This document shows positions 30,013 through 38,915 of a stretch of 64,000 nt of DNA, piece by piece. The translations under genes were made by a program, and so were the position numbers. The first letter of the stretch is position 1; each line of letters starts with the position of its first letter. The notes beneath the pieces were generated by a model. The model made no database searches. It saw nothing but the letters and a program-made list of their open reading frames with translations, and had not been told where the DNA came from. Source of the stretch: Frigidibacter sp. (GTDB taxonomy: Bacteria > Pseudomonadota > Alphaproteobacteria > Rhodobacterales > Rhodobacteraceae); contig NZ_JAUYTT010000012.1 in assembly GCF_030695035.1 (NCBI RefSeq), positions 186,001 through 250,000 of the forward strand, given 5' to 3'.

Positions 30013-30798
30013 TCAGCGGGCGCGGGCAAAAACCCGCGTCAGCCGCGCCGCCTCCTCGGCCAGCCCCCAGGGCGGGTTCACCACGAACATGCCGCTGCCG
30101 ACCATGCCATGCCCGGGCCGGGCGGGCTTGAAGCCGATCTCATGGCGCAGCCCCTCCGGAAACGCCTGCTCCAGCGCCGCCAGCATCGGGCGGTGCAGGG
30201 CAGAGGTCAGCACCGGATACCATAGCATCAGCACGCCGACGTTCCACTTGCGGTTCACTTGGGCCAGGAACCGCGGCATCGCCTCGTAATCGGTCTTCAC
30301 CTCGAAGCTGGGATCGACCAGCAGCAGCCCCCGCCGCGGTTCGGGCGGGGTGCGGGCCAGCACCATGGCGATCCCGTCCTCGCGGTGGCAATTGCCGGTC
30401 CAGGGCTCCATCGCCTCCAGCAGCGCCGCATGTTCCTGCGGATGCAGCTCGGCCAGATGCATCGCATCGCCGGGCCGCAGCGCCAGCGCCGCCAGCAGCG
30501 GCGAGCCCGGATAGGCCTCGGGCCCGAACTGGTCCCGCACCTCCCCCAGCAGCCGCAGATAGGGGTGGCCCTTGGGGAACCAGCCCTCGCGCAGCGCCCG
30601 GATGATCCCCTGCGCCGCCTCGCCGGTCTTGGCCGCCTCGGCCCCGTCCAGCGCATAGATCCCGCGCCCGGCATGGCTTTCCAGATAGCTCAGCGGCTTG
30701 TCCTTGGCGGTCATGTAGTCCAGCACGAAGGCCAGCATCGCGTGCTTGTGCAGATCGGCCAGATTCCCGGCATGATAGATGTGCTGATAGGAAAGCAT
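30013..30798 (-). CDS. rlmJ: 23S rRNA (adenine(2030)-N(6))-methyltransferase RlmJ
   Basis: RlmJ methylates A2030 of 23S rRNA. The 261-residue protein begins MLSYQHIYHAGNLADLHKH, highly characteristic of the family. It shows the SAM-site region SYLESHAGRGIYALDG, the catalytic DPSFEVKTDY (DPPY-like) at about residue 164, and the closing GMFVVNPPWGL. I chose the ATG at 30798 over an in-frame TTG one codon earlier. It is convergent with efp. Confidence 0.95.
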   Translation of the reverse strand: MLSYQHIYHAGNLADLHKHAMLAFVLDYMTAKDKPLSYLESHAGRGIYALDGAEAAKTGEAAQGIIRALREGWFPKGHPYLRLLGEVRDQFGPEAYPGSPLLAALALRPGDAMHLAELHPQEHAALLEAMEPWTGNCHREDGIAMVLARTPPEPRRGLLLVDPSFEVKTDYEAMPRFLAQVNRKWNVGVLMLWYPVLTSALHRPMLAALEQAFPEGLRHEIGFKPARPGHGMVGSGMFVVNPPWGLAEEAARLTRVFARAR

Positions 30799-30868
30799 CA
30801 AAGCCTCGCTGGTAACCTCCTCCCCCTATCCAGCTTTTCGCCCCTCAAGGCAACCGCCGCCCCTTTCT

Positions 30869-30921
30869 CCATCGTTTTGGTCCAAATATCCTCCGGGGGT
30901 CCGGGGGTGGAAAACCCCCGG
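30869..30921 (-). repeat. Terminator-like repeat R3, in a divergent gap
   Basis: On the minus strand CCGGGGGTTTTCCACCCCCGG is followed by CCCCCGGAGGATATTTGGACC and CGATGG. Unlike the other five copies it does not follow a gene end; it lies between the divergent rlmJ and argD genes. The 351-bp gap (30799-31149) also holds the argD leader peptide candidate. Confidence 0.6.
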
Positions 30922-30988
30922 CGCTCGCCACCAGCACCCCCGCAAAAATCACTTCCCCCACGCCCCGCCTTGCGCTACTCATCCTCGC

Positions 30989-31048
30989 ATGATCGCCCAG
31001 ACCGCAGCCCGCATTGCTCAGTCCCGACGTCGCGCCCCCCGCGCCTGA
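30989..31048 (+). CDS. Putative arginine-rich leader peptide of argD-argF
   Basis: A 19-codon frame MIAQTAARIAQSRRRAPRA ends with TGA 101 bp before the argD ATG. Five of 19 codons are Arg, three of them consecutive (CGA CGT CGC, 31025-31033). There is no Shine-Dalgarno sequence; a weak -10 (TACTCA, 30976-30981) lies seven bases before the ATG, which would suit a leaderless transcript. Downstream are a small stem GTGGC/GCCAC (31062-31076), a C-rich G-poor stretch (31071-31093) and a stem GGTGCC-tga-GGCACC (31107-31121). An arginine-sensing attenuator is inference; chance cannot be excluded in GC-rich DNA. Confidence 0.4.
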   Translation: MIAQTAARIAQSRRRAPRA

Positions 31049-31106
31049 CGTCCGATCCGCCGTGGCCCTGCGCCACACCCCACCCCTTCCCTCGTTGACT
31101 TGGCCC

Positions 31107-31121
31107 GGTGCCTGAGGCACC
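31107..31121 (+). promoter_or_regulatory. Hairpin in the argD leader
   Basis: GGTGCC-TGA-GGCACC, flanked by GGCC on both sides, lies 28 bp before the argD start codon and downstream of the Arg-rich frame. There is no U-tract, so intrinsic termination is unlikely; Rho-dependent or translational control would be possible. Confidence 0.4.
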
Positions 31122-31149
31122 CATTGGCCTTCCCATCTGGAGCTGACCC

Positions 31150-32319
31150 ATGATCGCGTCCGTCCTGCCGACCTATAACCGTGCCCCGCTGTCCTTTGTC
31201 AGCGGCGAGGGTGCCTGGCTGACCGAGGCGGATGGCAGCCGATATCTCGACCTTGGCGCCGGGATCGCGGTCAATGTGCTTGGTCATGCCAACCCGGAGC
31301 TGGTCGCCGCGCTGACGGCGCAGGCCGGCAAGCTCTGGCATGTGTCGAACCTCTACCAGATCGCCGAGCAGCAGCGGCTGGCCGACATGCTGGTCGAGGC
31401 GACCTTCGCCGACACGGTGTTCTTCACCAATTCCGGCACCGAGGCGGCGGAGCTGGCGATCAAGATGGCGCGCAAATACTGGTATGAGAAGGGCGAGCCG
31501 AACCGCACCGATATCATCACCTTCGAAGGCAGCTTCCACGGCCGCTCCACCGGGGCTATCGCCGCCTCGGGGGCCGAGAAGATGGTCAAGGGCTTTGGCC
31601 CCTTGATGCCGGGTTTCGTGCATCTGCCCTGGGGCGACATGGAGGCGGTCAAGGCCGCCATCACACCCGATACCGCTGCGATCCTGATCGAGCCGGTGCA
31701 GGGCGAAGGCGGCATCCGCCCGATGCCCGATGCGGACCTCAAGGCGCTGCGCGCGCTTTGCGATGAGACCAGCGTGCTGCTGATCCTCGACGAGGTGCAA
31801 TGCGGCATGGGCCGGACCGGGCGGCTGTTTGCCCATGAATGGGCCGGGATCACCCCCGACATCATGATGGTCGCCAAGGGCATCGGCGGCGGCTTCCCCC
31901 TTGGCGCCGTGCTGGCGACCGAAAACGCCGCTTCGGGTATGGTCGCGGGCACGCATGGATCGACCTATGGCGGCAACCCGCTGGCCTGCGCCGTGGGCGC
32001 CCGCGTGATGGAGATCGTGGCAGAGCCGGAGTTCCTCGCGGAAGTGAACCGCAAGGCGGCGCTGCTGCGCCAGCGGCTCGAAGGGCTGGTCGCGGCGCAT
32101 CCGGACGTGCTGGAGGGTGTGCGCGGCCAGGGGCTGATGCTGGGGCTGAAATGCAAGGTGGCCCCGGCCGAGATGGTCAAGGCCGGTTATGCCGAACATG
32201 TGCTGACCGTGCCCGCGGCCGACAATGTGCTGCGCCTGCTGCCGCCCCTGAACATCACCGATGACGAGATCACCGAGGCGGTGGCGCGGCTGGACCGTGC
32301 CGCCACCCGGCTTGCCTGA
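31150..32319 (+). CDS. argD: Acetylornithine aminotransferase ArgD
   Basis: ArgD (389 residues) is a PLP class III transaminase that converts N-acetylglutamate semialdehyde to N-acetylornithine. Visible are [37 protein letters not shown], the aspartate in [15 protein letters not shown], the PLP lysine in [13 protein letters not shown] (Lys about 243) and the [12 protein letters not shown] block. argF follows after 82 bp, making an arginine operon. The start is the ATG after GGAG at 31139-31142. Confidence 0.93.
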   Translation: MIASVLPTYNRAPLSFVSGEGAWLTEADGSRYLDLGAGIAVNVLGHANPELVAALTAQAGKLWHVSNLYQIAEQQRLADMLVEATFADTVFFTNSGTEAAELAIKMARKYWYEKGEPNRTDIITFEGSFHGRSTGAIAASGAEKMVKGFGPLMPGFVHLPWGDMEAVKAAITPDTAAILIEPVQGEGGIRPMPDADLKALRALCDETSVLLILDEVQCGMGRTGRLFAHEWAGITPDIMMVAKGIGGGFPLGAVLATENAASGMVAGTHGSTYGGNPLACAVGARVMEIVAEPEFLAEVNRKAALLRQRLEGLVAAHPDVLEGVRGQGLMLGLKCKVAPAEMVKAGYAEHVLTVPAADNVLRLLPPLNITDDEITEAVARLDRAATRLA

Positions 32320-32401
32320 CATCCCACATTCGGGGGGTGACGCCGGCCTCAGCTGGCAGGGGGCGAAGGGCCCCCGCACCCCCGCAAGAAAGACAGATGC
32401 G

Positions 32402-33328
32402 ATGAAACATTTCCTCGATATCCACACCACCGCCGCCCCCGACCTGCGGCAGATGATCGATAGCGCCCATGCGATGAAGTCGGCCCGCAACGGCCGCCCG
32501 CGCGGCACGCCCGATGACGAGCAGCCGCTGGCCGGGCGGATGGTGGCGCTGATCTTCGAAAAACCCTCGACCCGCACCCGCGTGTCCTTCGATGTCGGCG
32601 TGCGCCAACTGGGCGGGCAGACGATGGTGCTGTCGGGCAAGGAAATGCAGTTGGGGCATGGCGAGACCATTGCCGACACCGCCCGCGTGCTGTCGCGCTA
32701 TGTCGACCTGATCATGATCCGCACCTTCGAAGAGGCGACGCTGCAGGAGATGGCCGAACATGCCACGGTGCCGGTGATCAACGGGCTGACCAACCGCACC
32801 CATCCCTGCCAGATCATGGCCGACGTGATGACCTATGAAGAGCATCGCGGCCCGATCGCCGGCAAGAAGGTGGTCTGGTCCGGCGATGGCAACAATGTCT
32901 GCGCCAGCTTCCTGCATGCCGCGGGGCAGTTCGGCTTCGACTTCACCTTCACCGGGCCGGAACCGCTGGACCCCGAGCGGGAATGGCTGGACTTCGCCCG
33001 CTCCAAAGGATCCGACGTGCAGGTGATCCGCGATCCGGCAAAGGCCGTCGCAGGCGCCGATCTGGTCGTCGCCGATACCTGGGTCAGCATGCATGATCCG
33101 CAATCGGCGCGCGAGCGGCGGCACAACCAGCTGCGCGGCTATCAGGTGAACGAGGCGCTGATGGCGCTGGCCAAGCCCGATGCCCTGTTCATGCATTGCC
33201 TGCCCGCCCACCGCGATGACGAGGTGACAAGCGCGGTGATGGACGGGCCGCATTCCGTGGTGTTCGACGAGGCCGAAAACCGCCTGCACGCGCAAAAGGC
33301 GGTGCTGCGCTGGTGCCTCGGGGTCTGA
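32402..33328 (+). CDS. argF: Ornithine carbamoyltransferase ArgF
   Basis: ArgF (308 residues) makes citrulline from ornithine and carbamoyl phosphate, which CarAB supplies (carB is at 51 kb). The carbamoyl-phosphate loop [12 protein letters not shown] (about 53-64), [12 protein letters not shown], and the ornithine site [11 protein letters not shown] (about 266-276) are present. The start at 32402 gives the family N-terminus [10 protein letters not shown]; the open frame continues upstream into the argD end. Confidence 0.96.
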   Translation: MKHFLDIHTTAAPDLRQMIDSAHAMKSARNGRPRGTPDDEQPLAGRMVALIFEKPSTRTRVSFDVGVRQLGGQTMVLSGKEMQLGHGETIADTARVLSRYVDLIMIRTFEEATLQEMAEHATVPVINGLTNRTHPCQIMADVMTYEEHRGPIAGKKVVWSGDGNNVCASFLHAAGQFGFDFTFTGPEPLDPEREWLDFARSKGSDVQVIRDPAKAVAGADLVVADTWVSMHDPQSARERRHNQLRGYQVNEALMALAKPDALFMHCLPAHRDDEVTSAVMDGPHSVVFDEAENRLHAQKAVLRWCLGV

Positions 33329-33355
33329 GGCGCGCCCCGCGCGGGCGGACGCGGC

Positions 33356-33384
33356 TTGAACTTCCGCCCCCAAGCTTGTATCAC
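33356..33384 (+). promoter_or_regulatory. Candidate gcrA promoter
   Basis: TTGAAC (33356-33361), a 17-bp spacer and TATCAC (33379-33384) lie about 85 bp upstream of the gcrA start. Each hexamer has four matches to the sigma-70 consensus. The 140-bp gap after argF suggests separate transcription. Confidence 0.35.
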
Positions 33385-33468
33385 CGGGCGTCCTGACTAG
33401 ATCGGGAGCATCAGAAATTCGCAAGGCCGCCCTTTCCGCGGGGTGCCCGGCAAGCCGAAGGGTCATCC

Positions 33469-34119
33469 ATGTCCTGGACCGACGAGCGCGTCGAGACGCT
33501 CAAGAAGATGTGGGCCGAAGGCCAGAGTGCCAGCCAGATCGCCAAGGAGCTTGGCGGGGTCACCCGCAATGCGGTGATCGGCAAGGTGCACCGGCTGGGC
33601 CTGTCGAACCGCGTCGGCGGCCCGGCGGCACCCGAGCCGAAACCGGCAGCCCCGGCGCGCCCCGAGCCTGCTGCCGCGCCGCGTGCGGAAACGGTGGCGC
33701 CGCGCGCTGCCCCGGTGGTCGAAGACGAACCGGTCGCAGCGGCCCCCGCCGCTGCGCGCGCCGAGCCGCCGCGCCCTGCCCCGGCGGCCGCGCCGGCCCC
33801 GGCGCAGCCTGCCGCGCCAGTTTCGGTCAGCCCCGCCCGCAAGCAGATCGTGCCCGCCGGCCAGCCGCTGCCGCCGCAGCCTTCCGCCGGCGAGATCAGC
33901 CCCGAAGCGCTGGCCTCCGTCCGCGAGGTCGAGAAGCGCGCCCGCCGGCTGACGCTGATGGAACTGACCGAGCGCACCTGCAAATGGCCGATCGGTGACC
34001 CTGCGACGGATGACTTCTGGTTCTGCGGCCTTGGCAGCATTCCCGGCAAGCCCTACTGCGAGGCGCATGTGGGCGTGGCGTTCCAGCCGATGAGCGCGCG
34101 CCGCGACCGTCGCCGCTAG
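33469..34119 (+). CDS. gcrA: GcrA cell cycle regulator
   Basis: GcrA is an alphaproteobacterial cofactor that binds sigma-70 RNA polymerase and promoters carrying methylated GANTC. The 216-residue product has the N-terminal helix-turn-helix domain MSWTDERVETLKKMWAEGQS with KELGGVTRNAVIGKVHRLGL (about 1-46). A long Ala/Pro-rich linker (about 50-130) precedes the sigma-binding C-terminal part with CKWPIGDPATDDFWFCG and GKPYCEAH, whose Cys/His could bind a metal. It is followed by terminator-like repeat R4. Confidence 0.95.
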   Translation: MSWTDERVETLKKMWAEGQSASQIAKELGGVTRNAVIGKVHRLGLSNRVGGPAAPEPKPAAPARPEPAAAPRAETVAPRAAPVVEDEPVAAAPAAARAEPPRPAPAAAPAPAQPAAPVSVSPARKQIVPAGQPLPPQPSAGEISPEALASVREVEKRARRLTLMELTERTCKWPIGDPATDDFWFCGLGSIPGKPYCEAHVGVAFQPMSARRDRRR

Positions 34120-34133
34120 GGGCTGGCCGGGTT

Positions 34134-34200
34134 GGGGGGCGCTGCCCCCCGTCCGCTGAAGCGGACTCCCCCCGGGATATTTGAACCAAGACGAATGGGG
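34134..34200 (+). repeat. Terminator-like repeat R4, downstream of gcrA
   Basis: GGGGGGCGCTGCCCCCC and a second stem TCCGCT-ga-AGCGGA are followed by CTCCCCCCGGGATATTTGAACC and CGAATGGGGAAG. It begins 15 bp after the gcrA stop in the orientation of a terminator. Confidence 0.6.
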
Positions 34201-34276
34201 AAGGGCACGGCTCTTCCCCCTGGCGTTTTAGAAGATCCGTTTCAGGGGCACGCCCCGCCATCCTCAGGGACAGCCG

Positions 34277-35659
34277 ATGAGCGCCAACCCACCGAACCTT
34301 CGACCCGATCTTGCGCCTGCCCCGGTATTTACTGGCGCGGCGCGTCCCGGCCAGCCGCGGATCGGAATGGTCAGCCTTGGCTGCCCCAAGGCACTGGTCG
34401 ACAGCGAGCGGATCCTGACCCGGCTGCGGGCCGAGGGCTATGCGATCAGCCCCGACTATCGCGGCGCCGATGCGGTGATCGTCAACACCTGCGGCTTTCT
34501 GGACAGCGCCAAGGCCGAGAGCCTGGAGGCCATCGGCGAGGCGCTGCGCGAAAACGGTCGCGTGCTGGTGACCGGCTGCCTCGGCGCCGACCCCGAGTTC
34601 ATCACCGGCGCGCATCCCTCGGTGCTCGCCGTGACCGGGCCGCATCAGTATGAGGCGGTGCTGGACGCGGTGCACAAGGCGGTGCCGCCAAGCCCCGATC
34701 CGTTCATCGACCTGTTGCCGGCGACGGGGGTGTCCCTCACCCCGCGGCATTACAGTTACGTCAAGATTTCAGAGGGTTGCAACCACAAGTGCAAGTTCTG
34801 CATCATCCCCGACATGCGCGGCAAGCTGGTGAGCCGCCCTGCCCATGCCGTGCTGCGCGAGGCGGAGAAGCTGGTGGAAGCGGGGGTGCGCGAGCTGCTG
34901 GTGATCTCGCAGGATACTTCGGCATACGGCGTGGACCGGAAGCATGACCTGCACCCCTGGAAGGGCGGCGAGGTGCGTAGCCATATCACCGACCTCGCGC
35001 GCGAGATGGGCAAGCTGGGGGCCTGGGTGCGGCTGCATTACGTCTACCCTTATCCGCATGTGCGGGACCTGATCCCGCTGATGGCCGAGGGGGCGATCCT
35101 GCCCTATCTCGATATCCCGTTCCAGCATGCGCATCCCGAGGTGCTGCGGCGGATGGCGCGGCCGGCGGCGGCGGCGAGGACGCTGGATGAGATCGCGGCC
35201 TGGCGGGCCGTGTGCCCGCAGATCACCCTGCGATCCACCTTTATCGTCGGCTATCCCGGTGAGACGGAAACCGAGTTCCAAACCCTGCTGGACTGGATGG
35301 ACGAGGCGCAGCTGGACCGTGTCGGCTGCTTCCAATACGAGAATGTCGCCGGGGCGCGGTCGAACGCGCTGCCGGACCATGTGCCGGCCGAGGTGAAGCA
35401 GGACCGCTGGGACCGCTTCATGGAAAAGGCGCAGGCGATTTCCGAGGCGAAGCTGGCGGCCAAGGTCGGCACCGTGCAGCAGGTGATCGTGGATGCAGTG
35501 GATGCCGAGGGCGCGACCTGCCGCACCATGGCCGATGCGCCCGAGATCGACGGTAACCTGTTCATCGACGAGGGCTTCGAGGGGCTGGCGCCGGGGGATA
35601 TCATCCCGGTGACGGTGGACGAGGCCGGGGAGTACGATCTGTGGGGGCGGCGGGCGTAA
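34277..35659 (+). CDS. rimO: Ribosomal protein S12 methylthiotransferase RimO
   Basis: RimO is a radical-SAM enzyme with two iron-sulfur clusters that methylthiolates Asp88 of S12. The 460-residue protein has the UPF0004 domain ([33 protein letters not shown] give three cluster Cys), the radical-SAM motif CNHKCKFC (Cys about 168, 172, 175), and a C-terminal TRAM domain ending [14 protein letters not shown]. It is a monocistronic gene with terminator-like structures on both sides. Confidence 0.96.
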   Translation: MSANPPNLRPDLAPAPVFTGAARPGQPRIGMVSLGCPKALVDSERILTRLRAEGYAISPDYRGADAVIVNTCGFLDSAKAESLEAIGEALRENGRVLVTGCLGADPEFITGAHPSVLAVTGPHQYEAVLDAVHKAVPPSPDPFIDLLPATGVSLTPRHYSYVKISEGCNHKCKFCIIPDMRGKLVSRPAHAVLREAEKLVEAGVRELLVISQDTSAYGVDRKHDLHPWKGGEVRSHITDLAREMGKLGAWVRLHYVYPYPHVRDLIPLMAEGAILPYLDIPFQHAHPEVLRRMARPAAAARTLDEIAAWRAVCPQITLRSTFIVGYPGETETEFQTLLDWMDEAQLDRVGCFQYENVAGARSNALPDHVPAEVKQDRWDRFMEKAQAISEAKLAAKVGTVQQVIVDAVDAEGATCRTMADAPEIDGNLFIDEGFEGLAPGDIIPVTVDEAGEYDLWGRRA

Positions 35660-35748
35660 GGGCAGGAATGTCGGGTTTGTGATATTTCGCCACCCTGTTT
35701 GACCGTATGTGCCAAGCCTTCATCGCATTCCTGCAAACGTCCCAAAGC

Positions 35749-35776
35749 AAAACCCCGCGCCGGAGCGCGGGGTTTT
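35749..35776. terminator. Bidirectional terminator between rimO and the PRC-barrel gene
   Basis: AAAACCCCGCGC-cgga-GCGCGGGGTTTT (stem 35753-35772) has T-tracts on either strand and lies between two converging genes. Confidence 0.9.
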
Positions 35777-35809
35777 CTGTTCTGGACTGCGGATGCAGCC
35801 CTTGGGCGA

Positions 35810-36175
35810 TCACATCCAGTAGGGTGCGGCGCCGTAGTAGGTGAAGTAACCTTCTTCCCACTGGCGGTCGCTGCGCCAGTTGTCATTGCGCACGGGGGCG
35901 CCTTCCAGCTGGTCCTTGGTGATGTCGGTCACATAGCCATCCAACTCGGTATCATAGCGCAGCTTGCTCCACGGGATCGGATGGTGATCCTCGCCCATGC
36001 CCAGAAAGCCGCCAAAGCCCATGACCGCATAGGCCACCTTGCCCGATTGCTTGTCGATCATCAGCTCGTCGATATGGCCGAGCTTGTCGCCGGTGGGGCT
36101 GTACACTTTGGTGCCGTTCACGTCCGAGGTCGAGATCTGCGGTTGGCTCGCGCTGCTGGTATAGTGGTCTGTCAT
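35810..36175 (-). CDS. PRC-barrel domain-containing protein
   Basis: The 121-residue product starts MTDHYTSSASQPQISTSD. The PRC-barrel domain covers about residues 20-90 (GTKVYSPTGDKLGHIDELMI through HHPIPWSKLRYD), followed by an aromatic-rich tail WEEGYFTYYGAAPYWM. Such stand-alone proteins are often stress-induced and soluble; the role is not established. The start at 36175 follows GGAGG-type bases at 36181-36187 on the minus strand. Confidence 0.85.
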   Translation of the reverse strand: MTDHYTSSASQPQISTSDVNGTKVYSPTGDKLGHIDELMIDKQSGKVAYAVMGFGGFLGMGEDHHPIPWSKLRYDTELDGYVTDITKDQLEGAPVRNDNWRSDRQWEEGYFTYYGAAPYWM

Positions 36176-36263
36176 GTCGTGATCCTCCAGTTCGGGTGGG
36201 ATGATGCAGACACAACGCGAGGCGGGGCCGGGTGTTCCGATAGTCCCGCGCGGCAGGCGCCTT

Positions 36264-36626
36264 TCAGCCGGCCTCGCCAAGCGCGGCGCGCACCGCTGTC
36301 TGCACATGGCGGAAGCGGTCGCCGCCAAGGTTCACCCCGCCATACCAGCGGGTGACGATCACCACATGGTTCACACGCCCCGCCCGCTCCAGCATCCGCA
36401 GGATCACCGCGCCGGCGCCCGACTCGCCGTCATCGGCCTTCACCGACTCGCGCCCCTCTGGCCCCTCCAGCAGCACGGCCCAACTGTTATGGGTGGCGCG
36501 GGCGAAACGGCGAGACTTTTTCAGCTCGGCCACCACCGCCAGCGCCTCGGCCCGGCTGGCAGCGGGCGCATCGGTGACAGCGTAGCGAGAGCCGCGGTCT
36601 GTCGCGACATCGAGAATGGTTCGCAT
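36264..36626 (-). CDS. IMPACT/YigZ-type (UPF0029) domain protein, short form
   Basis: The 120-residue product covers only the UPF0029 domain: SRAEALAVVAELKKSRRFARATHNSWAV-type N-terminal part, then DDGESGAGAVILRMLE and VTRWYGGVNLGGDRFRHVQ, the family signature. The usual C-terminal DUF1949 domain of about 80 residues is absent. Eukaryotic IMPACT regulates GCN2; bacterial YigZ function is unknown. Confidence 0.85.
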   Translation of the reverse strand: MRTILDVATDRGSRYAVTDAPAASRAEALAVVAELKKSRRFARATHNSWAVLLEGPEGRESVKADDGESGAGAVILRMLERAGRVNHVVIVTRWYGGVNLGGDRFRHVQTAVRAALGEAG

Positions 36627-36837
36627 GGGGTGCCCTCCGCTGCCCCGCAGGAGTGGCATGAAAGCAGGCGCGGAGGGAAGGGCAAGGCGGCACGGCGCAG
36701 GGCCGGAGCGCCCTCCCCCCCGCGACATCTGCAACCGGGCAGCGGAAAGACTGCCGGGGCATGGCCGCGCCATGCTAGCGTCGGCCATCGCCACACAGAT
36801 TTCGACACGACTTATTCCACGCCCAAGGGACTGCCAG

Positions 36838-37164
36838 ATGACCTCGCTGCTCATCCTGATCGGAATTACCGGCCTGACCCTGATCGGGGATTATTGCATC
36901 AAGCTGGCCTCGGGGGCGCAGAGCGGCCTGTTCAGCCGGACCTTCGTGGTGGGAATGGTCTTTTACGGGCTGCCGGCCATCGGATGGTTCTTCCTGATGA
37001 GAACCCATTCCTTGGCCGCGATCGGCGTGCTCTACAGCGCCTCGACAATCATCCTCTTGGCCGCACTGGGGTTTTTCATGTTCAAGGAGCCCTTCGGCTG
37101 GCGTGAAGCGCTTGGGCTGTCACTGGCCGTCGCCTCGGTAGTCGTCATGAGCCAGGGCGAATAA
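36838..37164 (+). CDS. Small four-helix membrane transporter (DMT/SMR-like)
   Basis: The 108-residue product is almost entirely four transmembrane helices (MTSLLILIGITGLTLIGDYC; FVVGMVFYGLPAIGWFFLM; SLAAIGVLYSASTIILLAAL; REALGLSLAVASVVVMS). Length and arrangement fit the drug/metabolite superfamily. An acidic residue (Asp about 18) sits in helix 1 where SMR proteins carry their essential Glu, four positions different by eye. The substrate is unknown. Confidence 0.65.
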   Translation: MTSLLILIGITGLTLIGDYCIKLASGAQSGLFSRTFVVGMVFYGLPAIGWFFLMRTHSLAAIGVLYSASTIILLAALGFFMFKEPFGWREALGLSLAVASVVVMSQGE

Positions 37165-37276
37165 CCGGGCCAGCCCCCAAAATGCGGACGGGGCGCGGCC
37201 CCTCCAGACCCCGCCCCGTCCCTCGCGCCGCTGCCTGCCCCCGCAGGACTTGCGGCGCGGACCTATACCGGGCTTT

Positions 37277-37537
37277 TCAGCCCAGATCCTGTAACTCCGC
37301 CAGAAGCGCCCGGTTGGCGCAATACTCCGGCGGCTCGGCGCAGAGCGCGCCGCCCGCCGTCTGGAAGGCGAGGCAATCGACCGGCTGGCTGCAACCCCGG
37401 CAGCGTGTGACCATGCCGGCGAAATCGGCGCGGGTCAGCGTGCCTTCATGCAGCACCGCATCCAGCGAGACGCCCACCCGCGCTGCCATGCCGCGGGTCA
37501 GCCACAGATGCGTGCCGACATCCCCCTGCAGACCCAT
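37277..37537 (-). CDS. DUF6455 family Cys-rich protein (paralogue 1)
   Basis: The 86-residue product starts MGLQGDVGTHLWLTRG, eight bases after AGGAG. Five Cys at 46, 49, 55, 66 and 73 form a CRGC pair, VDC and a C-terminal EYCANRALL. The Cys pattern suggests zinc or iron-sulfur binding. The upstream gene encodes a paralogue with the first three Cys at identical positions. The function is unknown. Confidence 0.7.
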   Translation of the reverse strand: MGLQGDVGTHLWLTRGMAARVGVSLDAVLHEGTLTRADFAGMVTRCRGCSQPVDCLAFQTAGGALCAEPPEYCANRALLAELQDLG

Positions 37538-37541
37538 TGCC

Positions 37542-37820
37542 CTACTCCTTGCCCACCGCTGCCGCATCCGCCAGCCGCGCCATCAGCGCGGCATTCTGGC
37601 AATAGTCCGGCGGCGCCTCCGCCCCCGTTTCATGTCGCTCGGCCAGCCAGCCCATGCAATGGTTCGGGTCCGCGCAGCCGGTACAGGACATCACCGCATC
37701 GCGCCAGGTCTCGGCCGAGAGGCGCCCGTCGCGCGTGGCCTGCGTCAGGTCGAGGCCAAGCGTTTCGGCCATGCGGTTCACAAGCGCGGCGTGGCGGTTG
37801 AGCGTGCGGGCTTCACACAT
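37542..37820 (-). CDS. DUF6455 family Cys-rich protein (paralogue 2)
   Basis: The 92-residue product has Cys at 2, 46, 49, 55 and 74, in CTGCADPNHCMGWLAE and PDYCQNAALMARL. It lies 4 bp upstream of its paralogue on the same strand, so the two are presumably co-translated and may pair. The family name is from memory of the CxxC-x5-C-...-YCxN pattern. Confidence 0.75.
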   Translation of the reverse strand: MCEARTLNRHAALVNRMAETLGLDLTQATRDGRLSAETWRDAVMSCTGCADPNHCMGWLAERHETGAEAPPDYCQNAALMARLADAAAVGKE

Positions 37821-37953
37821 GGGCGCTCCTTTCTGGCCCGATCATTGCTGGATCGGATGCCAGAAGGAATGCCGACGGGGGTGCCCCGCTGCCATGATCC
37901 AGATCAATCGGCGGGCAGGCTGGACCGGCGTGGCGGTTTCCCGCCAAGCCGCC

Positions 37954-38721
37954 TCACATGCCGCGGCCGGCGCGCAGGTCGGCGATGGTGCGGCGCACGA
38001 TCTCGACCCGCGCGGCATTGGGCGGGTGGCTGCCCATGAAGCGGTCGCCCGGATCGGGCAGGCGGGTGAAGAACATCGCGCCGCGCTCTGGGTCGAAGCC
38101 GGCATTCCAGGCAATCACGGTGCCAAGCTGGTCGGCCTCCAGCTCGTAGTTCTTGGCATAGGCGCGCCCGGCGATGCCCGCGCCGATATTCTGGGCGCTG
38201 CGCACGGTCGCCTCGTCATAGCCATAGGCTGCCGCGAGCCCGCCCAGAAGGATCGCGCCGGTGGAGGCTGTCTGCTGCTGGCGGGGGATGTGGCCGGCAA
38301 TGTGATGCGCGGCCTCATGCCCCATCACGAAGGCCAGCTCGTCGACATTGCGGACCTCGGCGATCAGCGGCAGGTTGAAGGCGATGACCGGGCGGCCGGC
38401 CTCGTCCAGCGTCTGGAAGGCGTTGGGCGACTGGCCGGGGCGGTCATCGACCACGATCTGGTAGTCGCAATTCGCGCCGCGGGCGCGCTTGAGGCATTCC
38501 GACAGGATCACCGGCTCCATCCGGTTCACCACGGCGACAAAGTTCTGCGCCGCCTGTGTCGCCGAAAGCGCCGGACCTTCATGGACCGGATCGGGGGCGG
38601 GCGTGTAGACTGGGGAGGGTGCCGGCAGCGGCGCGCAGGCGGCGAGCGCGAGGAGGCCGGCGGCGAGGACTGGTGCCAGGCGCAGGCCGGGCAGAGACGG
38701 CAGGAAGTCAGGCAAGCGCAT
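37954..38721 (-). CDS. M48 family metalloprotease, probable lipoprotein
   Basis: The 255-residue product has a signal peptide with lipobox LAAC (Cys about 29) and the zinc motif HEAAHHIAGH (about 134-143), followed by a third ligand region with ELEADQLGTV. It resembles periplasmic BepA/LoiP-type proteases that monitor outer membrane proteins. It stands alone; copy B of the multi-hairpin element begins about 195 bp upstream of its start. Confidence 0.88.
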   Translation of the reverse strand: MRLPDFLPSLPGLRLAPVLAAGLLALAACAPLPAPSPVYTPAPDPVHEGPALSATQAAQNFVAVVNRMEPVILSECLKRARGANCDYQIVVDDRPGQSPNAFQTLDEAGRPVIAFNLPLIAEVRNVDELAFVMGHEAAHHIAGHIPRQQQTASTGAILLGGLAAAYGYDEATVRSAQNIGAGIAGRAYAKNYELEADQLGTVIAWNAGFDPERGAMFFTRLPDPGDRFMGSHPPNAARVEIVRRTIADLRAGRGM

Positions 38722-38915
38722 CCGGGGTCGGCTCCTTGTCAGGTCCAGTCTGGGGGGCGCGGGGGGCGCGGACCTCTGGCGGGGAAATTACCGATGCTTG
38801 CGGGGCGGGGGAAGGGGCTCTTGCAGCGCTCACGCGGGGGTGATGGGAGCACTCGCAGCATGTGAGAAAGACGCGGCCTCGCAACCGTCGATGTTCCAGT
38901 CGTCCCAAGCTTTCC

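Noticed and set aside
30845-31120. A 91-codon minus-strand frame between rlmJ and argD
   Set aside because: Low-complexity Gly/Arg-rich translation, no ribosome binding site, and it runs through repeat R3; more likely a shadow.
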